Position numbers and translations under genes: made by a program. Under the pieces are notes generated by a model. That model saw only the letters and a program-made list of their open reading frames with translations. It did no database searches and was not told where the DNA came from. From Streptomyces griseoluteus (GTDB lineage: Bacteria; Actinomycetota; Actinomycetes; Streptomycetales; Streptomycetaceae), in NCBI RefSeq assembly GCF_004784465.1, contig NZ_SRRU01000009.1, positions 1 to 64,000 on the forward strand: 64,000 nt of DNA, in the 5' to 3' direction. Every line of letters begins with the position of its first letter. Position 1 is the stretch's first letter. This document shows positions 43,425-51,304 of the stretch, in pieces.

Positions 43425-43875
43425 CTGGGGCTCCTGAGACGGGGTTCGCCGACCGTACGGCCGGATCGGCACGGCGGCCCGGGGGACGTTTCATCCATCC
43501 TCGGCCGCTCCGGTGGATGGTTCGGCCATCAGGAGGGCCCGGAGAAACCCGCGCGAACGCGAGGAATCGTGAAGGTGTCACGGGCGGATCGTGAAAGAGG
43601 CCCCGGCGCGGGCGAGCGGAATGTTTCAGGCCGATTGCACAGGTGGTGAGTTCCGGCCATCGGGCCGGTCCCCGTGCGGGGAAAGCCCGGCGTTGAGGGG
43701 CCGACGTGTTCGAATTCCGTGACTTCGCGCCACTGCTTCAATACGCAATGTTACTGAAAGTCATGGGTGGGATGTGTGTTCCGGCTGCGGACTCGGCAGA
43801 GTGGCGCTCGCCGTCGCGGCGCCCCACCGGGCAACGGGCGGCGCACCCTCAAAATCGAGCGGAAGGATGCACACC
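43425..43875. other. 451-base intergenic region upstream of the inhibitor gene
   Basis: No gene is seen. The DNA is less GC-rich from about 43690 to 43790, which suits a promoter for the highly expressed inhibitor. No recognised operator is identified. Confidence 0.4.
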
Positions 43876-44298
43876 ATGCGGAACACCGCGCGCTGGGCCG
43901 CGGCCCTCGGCCTCACCGCCGCCGCCGTCTGCGGACCCCTGACCGGTTCCGCCGTAGCCGCGCCTGCCTCCCTGTACGCGCCCTCGGCACTGGTCCTCAC
44001 CACCGGCCACGGCGACAGCGCGACCACGGTCACCCCGGAGCGCGCCGTCACCCTGAGCTGCGCTCCGACGGCCACCGGCACCCACCCGGCCGCGGCGGAA
44101 GCCTGTGCCGAACTGCGCGGCATAGGCGGCGACTTCACCGCCCTCAAGGCCCGCGCCGACGTCCACTGCACCCGGCTGTACGACCCCGTGGTCGTCACCG
44201 TCCAGGGTGTCTGGCAGGGCCAACGGGTCGCCTACGAGCGCACGTTCGGCAACGCTTGTGCGAAGGACGCGCTCGGCAGCAGCGTCTTCGCGTTCTAG
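43876..44298 (+). CDS. Streptomyces subtilisin inhibitor (SSI) family protein, P1 = Arg
   Basis: 140 residues: signal peptide about 1-29 (ALGLTAAAVCG ... SAVAAP), then the ~110-residue SSI domain ending GSSVFAF as in SSI itself. The four cysteines (62, 77, 98, 128) match SSI disulfides 35-50 and 71-101. The reactive-site stretch CTRLYDPV corresponds to CPMVYDPV of SSI, so the P1 residue is Arg100 in place of Met, which predicts inhibition of trypsin-like rather than subtilisin-like proteases. GGAAGG is the ribosome site. It is secreted, abundant in the family, and convergent with the exporter operon. Confidence 0.95.
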   Translation: MRNTARWAAALGLTAAAVCGPLTGSAVAAPASLYAPSALVLTTGHGDSATTVTPERAVTLSCAPTATGTHPAAAEACAELRGIGGDFTALKARADVHCTRLYDPVVVTVQGVWQGQRVAYERTFGNACAKDALGSSVFAF

Positions 44299-44430
44299 AC
44301 CGGGATCGCACGGACTCCGTGCCGCAGGGTCGGTTTCGCAACTGGGGAGTGCGGCCCCTGGGGCGGAGCGACCGGCGGTCCCGTGCCGGGAGGCTGAGGC
44401 GGAGTGGGGCCGCCGCCTTCCGGACCCACA

Positions 44431-44475
44431 GCCGCTTCCCGGCCAGGCCCGTGGGGGGCCTTGCCGGGAAGCGGC
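44431..44475. terminator. strong hairpin between inhibitor and exporter operon
   Basis: GCCGCTTCCCGGC (44431-44443) pairs with GCCGGGAAGCGGC (44463-44475), and inside it AGGCCC and GGGCCT extend the stem with one mismatch between. It lies 10 bases beyond the exporter stop codon and can end transcription from both sides. Confidence 0.75.
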
Positions 44476-44485
44476 ACTTCCATCC

Positions 44486-47302
44486 CTACGCGAGCTGCCT
44501 GCGCACCAGTTCGTGCAGCCGGCCGCCGGTGTCGGCGAGGAGCTCGGCGGGAGTGCCCTGCTGGATCACCTTGCCGTCCTCCATCACCACCACCCGGTCC
44601 GCGTCCATCACGGTGGACAGCCGGTGGGCGATCACCACCCGGGTGGCGTTCAGCTTGCGGGTGGACTCGATGACCGTGCGCTGGGTGTCGTTGTCCAGGG
44701 CGCTGGTCGCCTCGTCGAAGAAGAGGATGCGCGGCCGGCGGATCAAGGCCTGGGCGATCATCAGCCGCTGGCGCTGCCCGCCGGAGACCGCGCCGCTCCC
44801 GGCGACGATCGTGTGCAGCCCCATCGGCATCCGCCGCACGTCCTCCGCCAGGCCCGCCAGCTCGATCGCCGCCATGACCTCCTCCGGCGAGTACGGCTCG
44901 GTGCCGCAGACCACGTCCATGATGGAACCGTTGAACGGCTGCGCGTGCTGGAGCACCACCCCGCACTGCCGCCGCACCGCGGACTGGTCCAGCGCGCCGA
45001 GATCCTGGCCGTCGTACAGCACACTGCCGGAGACCGGCTTGTCGAAGCCGATCAGCAGGCGCAGCAGGGTGGACTTGCCGCAGCCGCTCGGGCCGACCAC
45101 CGCGACGAACTCGCCCGGCCGCACCGCGAAGGACACGTCGTCCAGGACCAGCGGGCCGTCGTCGGAGTACCGGAAGGACAGTCGCCGGGCCTCCAGCGCG
45201 CCGGTCAGCGGGCCCGGCCGGGTGCTGCCCGCCCGCACCTCCGGGGTGGCGTCCAGTACCGGGCGCAGCTCCTCGAACAGCGGGAGGGCCGCCACCGCCG
45301 ACACGAAGGCGCCGGTCAACTGGGTGACCGAGGTCAGCACCATCGTCACCGCCGTGCTGAAGGTGAGGAACGACGCCGCCGACATCGCGCCCTTCGCCGG
45401 GCCCGCCAGCAGCATGAACATCACCAGCGTGCACACCGGCAGATACACCGCGCCCAGCACCGAGCTGAGGTTCTTGATCCGGCCGACCTTCTGCTGGAGC
45501 TCCCGGCTGCGCGCGAACTCACCGGCCCAGGCGGCGTAGGCGTAGTTCTCGGCCGACGCCACCCGCAGCTTGGGCAGCCCGCGCAGGGTCTGGAACGCCT
45601 GGTTGTTCAGCTTGTTGCCGAGCGTCACAAGACGCCGCTGCCAGCGCACCTGCCACAGCCCGAGCCCCGTGAAGACGGCGCCGATCACCAGGAGCATCGC
45701 GATCGCGGCCATCGCCATCGGCACGCTGTAGTAGAGCAGCAGGCCGACGTTCATCGCGCCGATCGTCACCGACTGCGCCACCACCGGGCCGACGCCCGCC
45801 AGCAGCCGCCGGATCGAGCTGATGCCCATCGCGGCACTCGCCAGCTCACCGGTGGAGCGCCCGCTGAAGAACCGGGTCGGTAGCCGCAGCAGCCGGTCCC
45901 AGACCGCCGGCTGGAGCGAGCCCTCTATCCGCCCCTCCAGCCGCAGGATGGTGAGGTTCTCCAGCAGCGTGAACGCCGCCGACACCACCCCGCTGAGCAT
46001 CACCGCGAGACACACCTGCGCGATCAGGTTCTCCCGTGCCTGCGGTACGTACTCGCCGAGCACCTTGCCCGTGGCGACGGGCACCAGCGCGCCGATCGCC
46101 ACCGTGACCAGCCCCGCGAGCAGCAGGTTCAGCAGGTCGTTCCGCGTCCCGCCCAGGCTGAACCGGAGCAGGCCCAGCGGGCCGAGCCGCTTATCGGGCA
46201 GCGGCCGGTAGAACATCACCGCACGCGGCTCGAACTCCTCCGCGTTCGCCTTCTCCACCGGCGTCTCCCGGCCGGTCGCAGGCTGTACGGCCACATAGCC
46301 GCCCCGGCGCCACAGCAGCGCCACCGGCGCGCCGGACAGCGCCCGGTGACCGACCAGCGGGCCCACGTTCTCCCGCCACCAGCGGCCCTCCAGCCGTACC
46401 GCCCTGACCCGGACCCGCGAGGCCAGCGCCACCCGCTCCACCGGGTCCAGCCGCTCGCTCTCGCCGATTCCGCGCGCCGGGTCGGCCAGGGTGATCCCGG
46501 CCGCCTGCGCGACCAGCTTGCAGGCCGCGTACCCGGCGTCCGCGTCGGCCGCCGTCGTCCGCCGGTCCGAGCGCTTGCCGATGGAGGCGAGCAAGGTCTG
46601 GTCGGCCTGGGCGCGTACCGCCTCCCCGGCCTTGATACCGGCCGCCGCACGCGTCTCGTGGGTGCGCTCGAGCTGCTCGATCCAGCGGTCCAGCGCGGTC
46701 AGCAGCCGGTACTGCTGGTCGACCAGGCTCTGCCACAGCCCCGGGTCCATCAGCAGGTCGGCCGCCGCCTCCGCGCCGTACACCGAGCCGTACTGGACGC
46801 TGCCCGGCGGCACCTGCATCCAGAACACGTCGTCGTCCGAGGGCGCCACCGACCGGTCCTCGGCGAGCGGCGCCTGGAACAGCACCGACAGACCCCGGCC
46901 GACGCCGAGCGCGAGGGCGTACTCGAGTGGGCTGGAGGACGGCGGTACGTACTGCGGGTTGCCGTACTCGTCGTAGGACCAGGTCTCGGTCTGCGCGCCC
47001 TGGTACAGCTCCCGCAGGTCGACCCGGTGCACCACACAGTCCCGCACCGGGCGGGCCACCAGGGTGTGCTGGGGACCGGCGACCGGGCCGAGCAGCAGCG
47101 TGCCCGCCTCCACCCGGCCCAGGTGGTGCCAGTGGCCCTGCTCGGCGGCGTCCACCGCGAACAGGTCGAGCGCGCCGGCCGCCACCAGCCAGAGCACCTG
47201 CGGTCCCTCGAGATCCAGCCGGTTCAGCCCGGCGCAGTCGACCCGCCTGCCCAGCGAGCCGAGGGCGCCCAGCACCAGATCACCGTCGTGCGTGGACGTC
47301 AT
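44486..47302 (-). CDS. NHLM-type peptide ABC transporter, ATP-binding/permease (second component)
   Basis: 938 residues. The first ~380 form a cytoplasmic domain without a peptidase (CRP-like/cyclic-nucleotide-like fold elements at 1-130, then helical, residues with DRWIEQLERTHETRAAAGIK). A six-segment exporter membrane domain (about 390-670) and an ATPase domain follow: Walker A GPSGCGKS, signature VSGGQRQRL, Walker B ILFFDEATSAL, H-loop AHRLSTV. This is the layout of the NHLM_micro_ABC2 family. It starts one base after the stop of the peptidase exporter and follows it in the operon, so it probably works as a partner or heterodimer. Confidence 0.9.
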   Translation of the reverse strand: MTSTHDGDLVLGALGSLGRRVDCAGLNRLDLEGPQVLWLVAAGALDLFAVDAAEQGHWHHLGRVEAGTLLLGPVAGPQHTLVARPVRDCVVHRVDLRELYQGAQTETWSYDEYGNPQYVPPSSSPLEYALALGVGRGLSVLFQAPLAEDRSVAPSDDDVFWMQVPPGSVQYGSVYGAEAAADLLMDPGLWQSLVDQQYRLLTALDRWIEQLERTHETRAAAGIKAGEAVRAQADQTLLASIGKRSDRRTTAADADAGYAACKLVAQAAGITLADPARGIGESERLDPVERVALASRVRVRAVRLEGRWWRENVGPLVGHRALSGAPVALLWRRGGYVAVQPATGRETPVEKANAEEFEPRAVMFYRPLPDKRLGPLGLLRFSLGGTRNDLLNLLLAGLVTVAIGALVPVATGKVLGEYVPQARENLIAQVCLAVMLSGVVSAAFTLLENLTILRLEGRIEGSLQPAVWDRLLRLPTRFFSGRSTGELASAAMGISSIRRLLAGVGPVVAQSVTIGAMNVGLLLYYSVPMAMAAIAMLLVIGAVFTGLGLWQVRWQRRLVTLGNKLNNQAFQTLRGLPKLRVASAENYAYAAWAGEFARSRELQQKVGRIKNLSSVLGAVYLPVCTLVMFMLLAGPAKGAMSAASFLTFSTAVTMVLTSVTQLTGAFVSAVAALPLFEELRPVLDATPEVRAGSTRPGPLTGALEARRLSFRYSDDGPLVLDDVSFAVRPGEFVAVVGPSGCGKSTLLRLLIGFDKPVSGSVLYDGQDLGALDQSAVRRQCGVVLQHAQPFNGSIMDVVCGTEPYSPEEVMAAIELAGLAEDVRRMPMGLHTIVAGSGAVSGGQRQRLMIAQALIRRPRILFFDEATSALDNDTQRTVIESTRKLNATRVVIAHRLSTVMDADRVVVMEDGKVIQQGTPAELLADTGGRLHELVRRQLA

Positions 47303-47303
47303 C

Positions 47304-49538
47304 TCACCGCTCCCTGACCAGCGCCGCGTACGCGCCACCGCGCGCCACCAGCTCCTCGTGCCTGCCCCGCTCCACGACCGTGCCGTGCTGGAGCACCACG
47401 ATCTCGTCGCTGTCGCGGACCGTGGACAGCCGGTGGGCGATCACCACGCAGGCGCAGCCGCGCCGGCGCAGGTTGTCCATCACGGTCAGCTCCGTCTCCG
47501 CGTCCAGCGCGCTGGTCACCTCGTCCAGCACCAGGATGCTGGGGCGGCGCACCAGCGCCCGCGCGATCTCCAGCCGCTGGCGCTGGCCGCCGGAGAAGTT
47601 GCGGCCGTCCTGCTCGACCTTGCTGTGCACCCCGCCGGGCCTGCGGGCCACCACGTCGTACAGCGCCGCGTCCCGCAGCGCCTCCTCCACGGCCTCGTCC
47701 CGGATCGAGGGGTCCCACAGCGCGACGTTGTCGCGGACGGAGCCCTCGAAGAGGAACACGTCCTGGTCGACGAAGGACACCGAGGCGGCGAGCGCGCCGC
47801 GCGGGATGTCCTCCAGCCTGCGGCCGTCGATCCGGATCACGCCCTCCCAGGGCGAGTACAGACCCGAGATCAGCCGGGACACCGTCGACTTGCCGCTGCC
47901 CGACCCGCCCACCAGCGCCACCTGCTGCCCCGGCCCCACCGTGAGGCCGAAGTCCGTCAGCAGCGGCTTGTCCAGCGGGCTGTAGCCGAAGGTGACGCCC
48001 TCCAGCTCCACGTGCCCGCGCAGCCTGCGGGTGGAATCGGCGCCGCCGGGACGCGCGTACAGCGGGTCGGCCTGGAAGTTCTCCACGTCCTTCAGCCGGG
48101 CCACGTCGGCCGCGAAGTCCTGGATGCGGCCCGCCACCCCGTTGAGCCGGGTGAGCGGCGCGGTGAAGCGGGCCACCAGCGCCTGGAACGCCACCAGCAG
48201 ACCGACCGAGATGTGCCCCTCGACCGCCCTGAGACCGCCGATCCACAGGATCAGCGCGCTGTTGAAGGTGGCCAGTGTGGGCGCGACGACGCCCAGCCAG
48301 GCGCTCGGCACCCCGAGCTTCTGCTGCTCCTCCAGCGTCGCCGCGTGCTGCCCCGCCCACTTGCGGAAGTAGCCGTCCTCCCCGCCGGTCGCCTTCATCG
48401 TCTCGATGAGCTGGAGCCCGGTGTAGGAGGTGTTCGTCAGCCGCGCGGTGTCCGCCCGCAGCTTCGCGGTACGGGTCGCGCGCAGCCGGATCACCAGCCG
48501 CATCGCCACGATGTTCAGCAGCGCCACGCCGATGCCGACGAAGGTGAGCTGCGGGTCGTAGGTGTACAGCAGGACCGCGTACAGCACGACCACGATCGCG
48601 TCCACGCCCGCCGCCGCGAGGTCGCGGGCCAGGGTCTCGGCGACCTGGTCGTTCGACTGCAGGCGCTGTACCAGGTCGGCGGGGGAGCGCTGGGAGAAGA
48701 AGGTGACCGGCAGCCGCAGCAGATGGCGCAGGAAGCGGGCGCTGGACAGGGTGGAGGAGATGATCCGGCCGTGCAGCAGGTTGGCCTGCTGGAGCCAGGT
48801 CAGCACCAGGGTCAGCGCCACACAGGTCGCCATCGACGCGAACAGCACGCCGAGCAGCGAGGTCTGGCCGCCGATCAGGAACATGTCGATGTAGGTGCGG
48901 CTCAGCGCCGGCACCGCCGCGCCCACCGCGACCAGCAGCAGGCTCGCCAGCACCGCCGCGGGCAGGGTGCCCGCCGTGCCGCGCAGCCGGGCGGGCATCG
49001 CGCCGAGCACACCGGGCTTGCGGCCGCCCCTGCTGAAGCCGTCGCCCGGCTCCAGCACCAGCACCACACCGGTGAAGCTGCCGTCGAACTCCTCCATGGG
49101 CACGAACCGGCGGCCCTTGGCGGGGTCGTTGATGTACACCCCGCGCCGTCCGAAACGGCGGCCCATGCCGTCGTAGACGACGTAGTGGTTGAACTCCCAG
49201 AACAGGATGGCCGGGGCGCGTACCTCGGCGAGCGCCGCGAGGTCCATCTGCATGCCCTTGGCGGTCAGCCCGTAACTCCGTGCGGCCTTCAGCAGGTTGC
49301 TCGCGCGCGAGCCGTCACGGGAGACACCGCAGGCGATGCGGAGCTCCTCCAGCGGGACATGGCGGCCGTAGTGGCCGAGCACCATGGCGAGGGAGGCGGC
49401 GCCGCACTCGACGGCCTCCATCTGGAGCACGGTGGGCGTACGGACCGTGCCGCCACGGGGTTTGGGTACCGGGCGGCGGGCCGGGGCGGCCCGTCTGCGG
49501 CCGCGGTTCTCCTGCGCGGTGTCGGTCGGGGCGGTCAC
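47304..49538 (-). CDS. NHLM-type peptidase-containing ABC transporter (C39 bacteriocin exporter)
   Basis: 744 residues. The N-terminal C39 peptidase (about 30-165) has its catalytic Cys45 in MEAVECGAASLAMVL, His in FWEFNHYVVYDG and Asp in YINDPAKGRRF. An exporter membrane domain (about 185-480) is followed by an ATPase with GGSGSGKS, FSGGQRQRL, ILVLDEVTSAL and AHRLSTV. Such proteins (PCATs) cut double-glycine leaders and export the product. The start GTG 49536-49538 overlaps the stop of the HlyD-like gene by 4 bases. The substrate is most likely the 71-residue precursor at 50450. Confidence 0.95.
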   Translation of the reverse strand: MTAPTDTAQENRGRRRAAPARRPVPKPRGGTVRTPTVLQMEAVECGAASLAMVLGHYGRHVPLEELRIACGVSRDGSRASNLLKAARSYGLTAKGMQMDLAALAEVRAPAILFWEFNHYVVYDGMGRRFGRRGVYINDPAKGRRFVPMEEFDGSFTGVVLVLEPGDGFSRGGRKPGVLGAMPARLRGTAGTLPAAVLASLLLVAVGAAVPALSRTYIDMFLIGGQTSLLGVLFASMATCVALTLVLTWLQQANLLHGRIISSTLSSARFLRHLLRLPVTFFSQRSPADLVQRLQSNDQVAETLARDLAAAGVDAIVVVLYAVLLYTYDPQLTFVGIGVALLNIVAMRLVIRLRATRTAKLRADTARLTNTSYTGLQLIETMKATGGEDGYFRKWAGQHAATLEEQQKLGVPSAWLGVVAPTLATFNSALILWIGGLRAVEGHISVGLLVAFQALVARFTAPLTRLNGVAGRIQDFAADVARLKDVENFQADPLYARPGGADSTRRLRGHVELEGVTFGYSPLDKPLLTDFGLTVGPGQQVALVGGSGSGKSTVSRLISGLYSPWEGVIRIDGRRLEDIPRGALAASVSFVDQDVFLFEGSVRDNVALWDPSIRDEAVEEALRDAALYDVVARRPGGVHSKVEQDGRNFSGGQRQRLEIARALVRRPSILVLDEVTSALDAETELTVMDNLRRRGCACVVIAHRLSTVRDSDEIVVLQHGTVVERGRHEELVARGGAYAALVRER

Positions 49539-50341
49539 GGAAGCAGCCAATCGATCGGGCGCTGGTCGCTCAGATGGACCGCACCGGAGGCCAGGGTCAT
49601 GGAGTCGAGCCCGAACGGCGGCCCTCCCGCCGACGACCAGCGGTAACCGCTCCTCGTGGAGGCCGACTTGTCGAGCGTGACGAGCACGGCGACCGGGCGG
49701 CCCTTGCTGGTGAACTGCCGGCCGAGCTGGCTGTCGCCGAGGAACGCGCCGATCGACTGCGCGCTCTGCGCCGTACGGTCCACCGACTTCACCCTGCCGC
49801 GCAGCACGCCGTAACGCTCGGCCGGTACGGAGGACACGGTCAGGTCCACGGTGGCGTGCGCGGGGATCGAGGCCGCGTTCTCGGCGGGGACGTACACCGT
49901 CGCGTACAGCGGGTCGGAGTCGTGCGCGACCTTCTCCACGGCGGCCACGTCGGCGCCGGTCTGCACGATCTGCCCGATGGTCGCGGCCAGCGCGGTGATC
50001 CGGCCCGCGGCGACGGTACGGATAACCGAATCGCCCTGCGCGGTACGGACCTTGAGCACGGGGGCGTCGGCGGGCAGCCGTTGTCCCTGCTTGGCGAGCA
50101 CACCGGTGACCTGACCGGCCACGGGGCTCTGGAGGACGTAACTGCCCTGCCCGTGCGTGAGGATGGCCGGGGCGCTCACGGTGGAGGCGACCGAACCGGT
50201 CACCGCCCACACCGAGGCGGCCGCCATCACGACGACGGTGATGCCCAGTACGAGCCACCCCTGCGGGCGTGCCAGCCGCACCGGGAGGTCGAGATCCTCC
50301 GGCGACTGGAGCTTGGCGAGGGCCTGTTGGCGGAACTGCAC
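49535..50341 (-). CDS. HlyD-type membrane fusion protein of the peptide exporter
   Basis: 268 residues. An N-terminal cytoplasmic stretch (MQFRQQALAKLQSPEDLDLP) precedes one membrane helix (about 30-50, LVLGITVVVMAAASVWAVTG). Beta-barrel and lipoyl-like segments follow (SYVLQSPVAGQVTGVLAKQG, VIRTVAAGRITALAATIGQI, LYATVYVPAENAASI). It fits the short NHLM_micro_HlyD group, which bridges the exporter to the cell envelope. GAGGGAA lies 7 bases before GTG 50341. It is downstream of the precursor gene, separated by a 17-bp hairpin. Confidence 0.87.
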   Translation of the reverse strand: MQFRQQALAKLQSPEDLDLPVRLARPQGWLVLGITVVVMAAASVWAVTGSVASTVSAPAILTHGQGSYVLQSPVAGQVTGVLAKQGQRLPADAPVLKVRTAQGDSVIRTVAAGRITALAATIGQIVQTGADVAAVEKVAHDSDPLYATVYVPAENAASIPAHATVDLTVSSVPAERYGVLRGRVKSVDRTAQSAQSIGAFLGDSQLGRQFTSKGRPVAVLVTLDKSASTRSGYRWSSAGGPPFGLDSMTLASGAVHLSDQRPIDWLLP

Positions 50342-50393
50342 GGAACTTCCCTCACCCGAGGAGAGACGACGGCACGGAAGAGTTTCGGGACGC

Positions 50394-50433
50394 CCGAGAG
50401 TCCCGGACCCGCGAGGGGGTCCGGGACTCTCGG
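50394..50433 (-). terminator. 17-bp perfect hairpin between precursor and exporter genes
   Basis: CCGAGAGTCCCGGACCC (50394-50410) pairs perfectly with its complement at 50417-50433 around a 6-base loop. It lies between the precursor stop and the HlyD start, in an operon read on the minus strand. It would act as a partial terminator or mRNA stabiliser, giving more precursor than exporter. Confidence 0.7.
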
Positions 50434-50449
50434 TGACACCGAGGTGCGG

Positions 50450-50665
50450 TCAGAGACCGGCGACCAGGCCGGTGACCGGGGCCGTGTTGAGGCCGGTGAC
50501 ACCCTCGACGGTGCCGACGACCGTGTCCACCAGGCCGGAAACCGGGGCGATGCCGTTGACGGCGCCGGTCACGGTGGAGAGGGCGTTCACGGACAGGCCG
50601 CCGGAAACGTTGTCCAGCTCGGCGTCCGAGATCTCGACGGTCTCGACACGGGGGGTGGAGTTCAT
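50450..50665 (-). CDS. double-glycine-leader peptide precursor, Cys-free and anionic
   Basis: 71 residues. A leader (MNSTPRVETVEISDAELDNV) ends in SGG at 21-23, the site expected for C39 peptidase cleavage. The 48-residue product is rich in Gly, Val, Thr and Leu, has no Cys, Lys, Arg or His, and carries one Asp and one Glu (net charge about -2). Spaced V-x-G motifs recur: VTGAV, VSGLV, VVGTV, VTGL, VTGLV. GGGAAG is 7 bases before ATG 50665. It is the first gene of the exporter operon, followed by a hairpin. No lanthionine, YcaO or radical-SAM enzyme is near, so an unmodified product is expected. Antimicrobial function is not shown. Confidence 0.85.
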   Translation of the reverse strand: MNSTPRVETVEISDAELDNVSGGLSVNALSTVTGAVNGIAPVSGLVDTVVGTVEGVTGLNTAPVTGLVAGL

Positions 50666-51304
50666 GATGGAACTTCCCTTCGTATGGGTCTTCACAAGGG
50701 GGGAGCGGCCCCCTCTGGGGGACAGATGACGGCCGCGACCGCGAGGAGTTCCAGACCTTCCGGCCGCCGTCTCCGGCAGCCCTGGGGCGGTTCCTGCGCT
50801 GTGATGGATCAAAGCACGCACGCCGCGTCCGATTCCACTTACTCAGCGCTCTCACCAGCGAGTTCGGCGCAGGGTGGGGTTCATTCGTGCAGGGGAGCGC
50901 ACGCCGTGAGCGGTTCTCCTTCACATTCCCCGCGCCGTCGTCGCACCGTCTCCACTACCGCCGGTAACGCGAATCCGGCACACCTCTCCAAAGGCGTGTC
51001 CGGGACACCCGGACCGGTGCGCAAACCTCGTGGTCCGTGCTCTGACTGGGTGCGGGATGTGCAGATTCCCTGAAGCGGGGATTCCGCCAGCGGTGTTGGA
51101 CGCAGGGCGACTTCCCCGTGACAAGGGGTGACCGAGGTGTCGGTGTGTCAGATGAGGCACGGGCGTGGCTGATTCCCCACCCGCACAACGAAGTTGGCAA
51201 TCGGGATTGAACGCGCCGGGCGGACCGCCCGTACCTGTAGCCAGCCGGCACCCCCTACGAACTGCCCGACAGCGGCAGGCCCCCGCACCCAGGAGGTCGA
51301 GAAG
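50666..51304. other. 639-base intergenic region between peptide operon and protease
   Basis: It holds the divergent promoters of the peptide-exporter operon and the protease gene. It includes CGGGCGG/CCGCCCG (51217-51231) as a short inverted repeat and a GATTCCC/GGGGATTCC pair near 51063-51085. A 55-codon GTG frame at 50906-51073 has a GGGGAG site, but its protein looks random. No clear gene. Confidence 0.45.

Noticed and set aside
50906..51073. 55-codon GTG frame with a GGGGAG site upstream of the protease
   Set aside because: The protein is Pro/Arg/Ser-rich without a recognisable pattern, and the region is needed for promoters.
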